A DNA stretch of 36,309 bases, from the NCBI GenBank assembly GCA_023301005.1, contig JALZVK010000088.1, positions 1 to 36,309 on the forward strand, read 5' to 3'. Under the pieces are notes generated by a model. The model worked only from the letters and a program-made list of their open reading frames with translations, was not told the origin of the DNA and searched no databases. Origin of the DNA: Saprospiraceae bacterium. Its GTDB lineage: Bacteria > Bacteroidota > Bacteroidia > Chitinophagales > Saprospiraceae. The translations under genes were made by a program, and so were the position numbers. Shown in pieces: positions 33,525-36,309 of the stretch; positions within the stretch are counted from its first letter, which is position 1; every line of letters starts with the position of its first letter.

Positions 33525-35981
33525 ATGAAAAGAAATTGTACCCTGATTTTTATCTTTTTAATGATGACCATTCCCTTTGCTCTCTTTGCTCAACAACCTA
33601 AAATGAAAGGCATCGTAAAAGGTAAAGTGGTAGATGTAGATTCGAATGCTCCCTTAGAATATGCTACGATTTCTATTCTTTCCCAAAAAGATAGTTCTAT
33701 TGTCACAGGTGATATTACCGATGCAACTGGACAATTTACTATAAGTACTCGACCTGGGAATCATTTTGTCAAAATAGATTTTATTGGATACCAACCTGTA
33801 TTTGTTAATGATGTTGTCATTAATAGAGAAAATAAAATGGTGGATTTAGGAACATTAAAATTAGGTGCGAACGCTGAGCAACTCCAAGAGATTGAAGTTC
33901 GAGCTGAAAAAAGTTCTGTCCAAATGTCATTAGATAAGCGAGTATTTAATGTAGGAAAAGACTTAGCGAACACAGGAGGAAGTGCCGAAGATATTTTAGA
34001 TAATGTACCAAGTGTTGCAGTTGATGTCGAAGGTAATGTAAGTCTTAGAGGTAGCGAAGGTGTTCAAATTTTGGTAGATGGAAAACCATCTGGTATGATT
34101 GGAATTGGCGGTTCAGGTGGACTAAAAAATATTCCAGCTAACCTTATCGACAAAGTAGAAGTGATTACTAATCCATCTGCAAAATTTGAGGCAGAAGGTG
34201 CTGCTGGTATTATCAATATCGTTTTACGAAAAGAAAAGAAAAAAGGATTGAATGGTTCATTTGATTTTACGGCGGGTTATCCTCAGATATTAGGTACAGC
34301 AATCAACTTAAATTATCGAAGAAAAAATTTCAATTTCTTTACCAATCTTGGAATCAACAATCGAACTAATATCGGAGGTGGATCTTCTTATCAAGAATTT
34401 TATGATTCTCTTACTACTGAAATTTTAAAAACAGATAGAGAACATAATCGAGGTGGAATTACAGGAAGTTTTAGATTTGGTGCAGATTACTACGTCAATA
34501 AAAACAATATACTTACAACTTCTTTTAATTATAGATTGGGTGATGAAAATAATTTGTCAACTATATATTATCAAGATTTTTTAAATAGTTTAGATAACCC
34601 TTTGGGAAATAGTACGAGAACAGATGAGGAAGAAGAGAAAGAAAGTAAACTCGAATATGTATTATCATACAAACGCTTATTAGGAAAAAAAGGACATGAG
34701 CTTACTGCTGATGTTCGCTATCAAGATAATTCAGAAATTGAAAATTCTATCTTTACAGAGAAATTTTTTACTTCTGAAAATATACCGTCAGGTATAGATG
34801 ATACTCAACAACGCTCTAATAATGAGGAAGGAGAAAGTCGTTTGATTACCAAGTTAGATTACGTTCGTCCATTCGGTAAGGATGGAAAATTTGAGGCAGG
34901 TTATCAAGGTTCTTATAGAAATATTAGAAATGATTTTCTCGTAGAGCAGCTTAATGACCAAGTGTGGGAAGTATTTGATGGGTTGAGTAATAATTTCAAT
35001 TATGAAGAAAATATCCATGCAGTATATGCGATGTATGGAAATAAAATCAATAAATTTTCTTACCAATTTGGTGGTCGATTAGAGCATTCTGATGTTGTAA
35101 CTGAATTGTTACAAACCAATGAAGTTAATCCAAGAGATTATACTAACTTCTTTCCGACTATACATTTGACTTATGATTTGCCGAGCGACAATGCGGTACA
35201 AGTGAGTTACAGTCGTCGATTACGTCGTCCTCGATTTTGGGATTTAAATCCTTTCTTTACGTTGAGTGATGCTCGAAGTCGTTTTTCTGGAAATCCTGAT
35301 TTAGATCCTGAGTTTACAGACTCTTACGAAATTGGTCATATCAAATATTGGGAAAAAGGTTCGTTAGGTTCTTCGATTTTTTACCGACATACAACAGGAG
35401 TGATTCAACGAATCATTTCAGATGTAATTGAGGTGGATTCGATTATCGTTACTTTTAGACAACCTGAAAATTTAGCAACTAGAGATGATATTGGGTTTGA
35501 ATTTAATTTTTCATATAACCCTGTGAAGTGGTTGAGAATAAATGGTGATATGAATTTGTTTCGATCTATAACTGACGGAACTAATTTTGGTGACGATTTT
35601 AGCGCAGACACTTATACGATGAGTGGACGATTGACGACTAGAACAACTATCAAAAAGAAAACCGATGTACAGATACGATTTAATTATCGAGCTCCGAGAG
35701 AGACGACGCAAGGTAGAACGAAAGCTATGGCTATGATGGACTTTGGAGCGAATAGAGATATTCTTAAAAATAAAGGTACGTTGACGTTGAGTATTAGAGA
35801 TGTTTTTAACTCTCGAAGAAGACGTGGAATTATTGATACAGAAAATTTATTTCGAGAAGAGGAATTCCAATGGAGAGGTCGTACTGCTACGTTGACTTTG
35901 AATTATAGATTGAATCAGAAGAAGCGTCGTGGTGGACAACGAGGTGGTGGTTCTGGTGGTGGCGGTGGTGATGAATTTTAG
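33525..35981 (+). CDS. Outer-membrane beta-barrel / TonB-dependent receptor-like protein
   Basis: Signal peptide, CarboxypepD_reg-like domain (GIVKGKVVDVDSNAPLEYATISILSQKDSSIVTGDITDATGQF), plug (VDVEGNVSLRGSEGVQILVDGKPS...VEVITNPSAKFEAEGAAGIINIVLRKEKKKGLNG), SYSRRLRRPRFWDLNPF. Confidence 0.9.
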   Translation: MKRNCTLIFIFLMMTIPFALFAQQPKMKGIVKGKVVDVDSNAPLEYATISILSQKDSSIVTGDITDATGQFTISTRPGNHFVKIDFIGYQPVFVNDVVINRENKMVDLGTLKLGANAEQLQEIEVRAEKSSVQMSLDKRVFNVGKDLANTGGSAEDILDNVPSVAVDVEGNVSLRGSEGVQILVDGKPSGMIGIGGSGGLKNIPANLIDKVEVITNPSAKFEAEGAAGIINIVLRKEKKKGLNGSFDFTAGYPQILGTAINLNYRRKNFNFFTNLGINNRTNIGGGSSYQEFYDSLTTEILKTDREHNRGGITGSFRFGADYYVNKNNILTTSFNYRLGDENNLSTIYYQDFLNSLDNPLGNSTRTDEEEEKESKLEYVLSYKRLLGKKGHELTADVRYQDNSEIENSIFTEKFFTSENIPSGIDDTQQRSNNEEGESRLITKLDYVRPFGKDGKFEAGYQGSYRNIRNDFLVEQLNDQVWEVFDGLSNNFNYEENIHAVYAMYGNKINKFSYQFGGRLEHSDVVTELLQTNEVNPRDYTNFFPTIHLTYDLPSDNAVQVSYSRRLRRPRFWDLNPFFTLSDARSRFSGNPDLDPEFTDSYEIGHIKYWEKGSLGSSIFYRHTTGVIQRIISDVIEVDSIIVTFRQPENLATRDDIGFEFNFSYNPVKWLRINGDMNLFRSITDGTNFGDDFSADTYTMSGRLTTRTTIKKKTDVQIRFNYRAPRETTQGRTKAMAMMDFGANRDILKNKGTLTLSIRDVFNSRRRRGIIDTENLFREEEFQWRGRTATLTLNYRLNQKKRRGGQRGGGSGGGGGDEF

Positions 35982-36004
35982 GTTTGTTTGAATATCGAGT
36001 TTTA

Positions 36005-36281
36005 GACGAGTTGACTTCTTTTACGATTTGACCGAACAAGGGAACATTCGAGCATTCGAACAATCGAATGTTGAAGTATGACGAATCACCTTGTTTTACT
36101 TACTACGTAAGTGTATTGTTATTTTTTATAAATAAGAAACCCAAATCTTCGGAAGAAGATTTGGGTTTCTCATTTTTTTTCTAAAAAGTCAATCAAAGTA
36201 TATTCGACATACTTCAAACTTCTCAAATCCGTCTTCCCTATTTCCCTTCTTCAGTCAAATCGTAAAAGAAGTGAACTCGTC
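36005..36281. repeat. 28-bp inverted repeat (27/28) flanking ~220 bp including a terminator
   Basis: GACGAGTTGACTTCTTTTACGATTTGAC (36005-36032) and GTCAAATCGTAAAAGAAGTGAACTCGTC (36254-36281). Confidence 0.9.
36135..36180 (+). terminator. Strong intrinsic terminator
   Basis: AGAAACCCAAATCTTC ggaa GAAGATTTGGGTTTCT cattttttttt. Confidence 0.9.
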
Positions 36282-36309
36282 AAAACTTCAAAAAATCGAA
36301 TGTTGAAGT

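Noticed and set aside
1-36309. tRNA, rRNA, prophage or canonical defence island
   Set aside because: None recognised by eye; only the Rpn-like and NUC1-type nucleases have a possible defence link, and they are 29 kb apart.

Overview
This 36.3-kb window comes from an AT-rich Bacteroidota-type chromosome. The lineage call is an inference from TAnnTTTG-type promoters, a T9SS C-terminal sorting domain, SprB repeats, TonB-dependent receptors and a small SRP RNA. Most of it is housekeeping or surface-associated content: thioredoxin, DNA pol III delta, a Rpn-like PD-(D/E)XK nuclease, a tryptophan-related block (glutamine amidotransferase, trpS, tryptophan 2,3-dioxygenase), an M42 peptidase, a lipoprotein with three 100-aa cupredoxin-like repeats, two GT-C-like membrane proteins, SRP RNA, a transaldolase-family aldolase, a histidine phosphatase, a MoeB/ThiF-rhodanese fusion, a ClpX-like AAA+ protein without the zinc domain, a TPP riboswitch upstream of a TonB-dependent receptor, a SecDF-P1-head-like lipoprotein, a SIMPL protein, a 2201-aa secreted M43-type metalloprotease with 23 SprB-like repeats and a T9SS tail, an FKBP, a NUC1-type endonuclease, an acyltransferase and an outer-membrane beta-barrel receptor. 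The most unusual signal not explained by genes is a recurring class of intergenic inverted-repeat elements. Their arms are built from short iterated words. Word families differ between loci (ACCGCAGAGTT, CACATAG/GAACACATAG, GCGGATTTTA, GACGGTAGACGG, CGACAAGTCG/AATTGAAAATTG, AAGTAGTTAGACAA, CGAATGTT), but the architecture is the same. They often begin at, or overlap, the stop codon of the upstream gene. Everything here is by-eye reading; no searches or folding were run.
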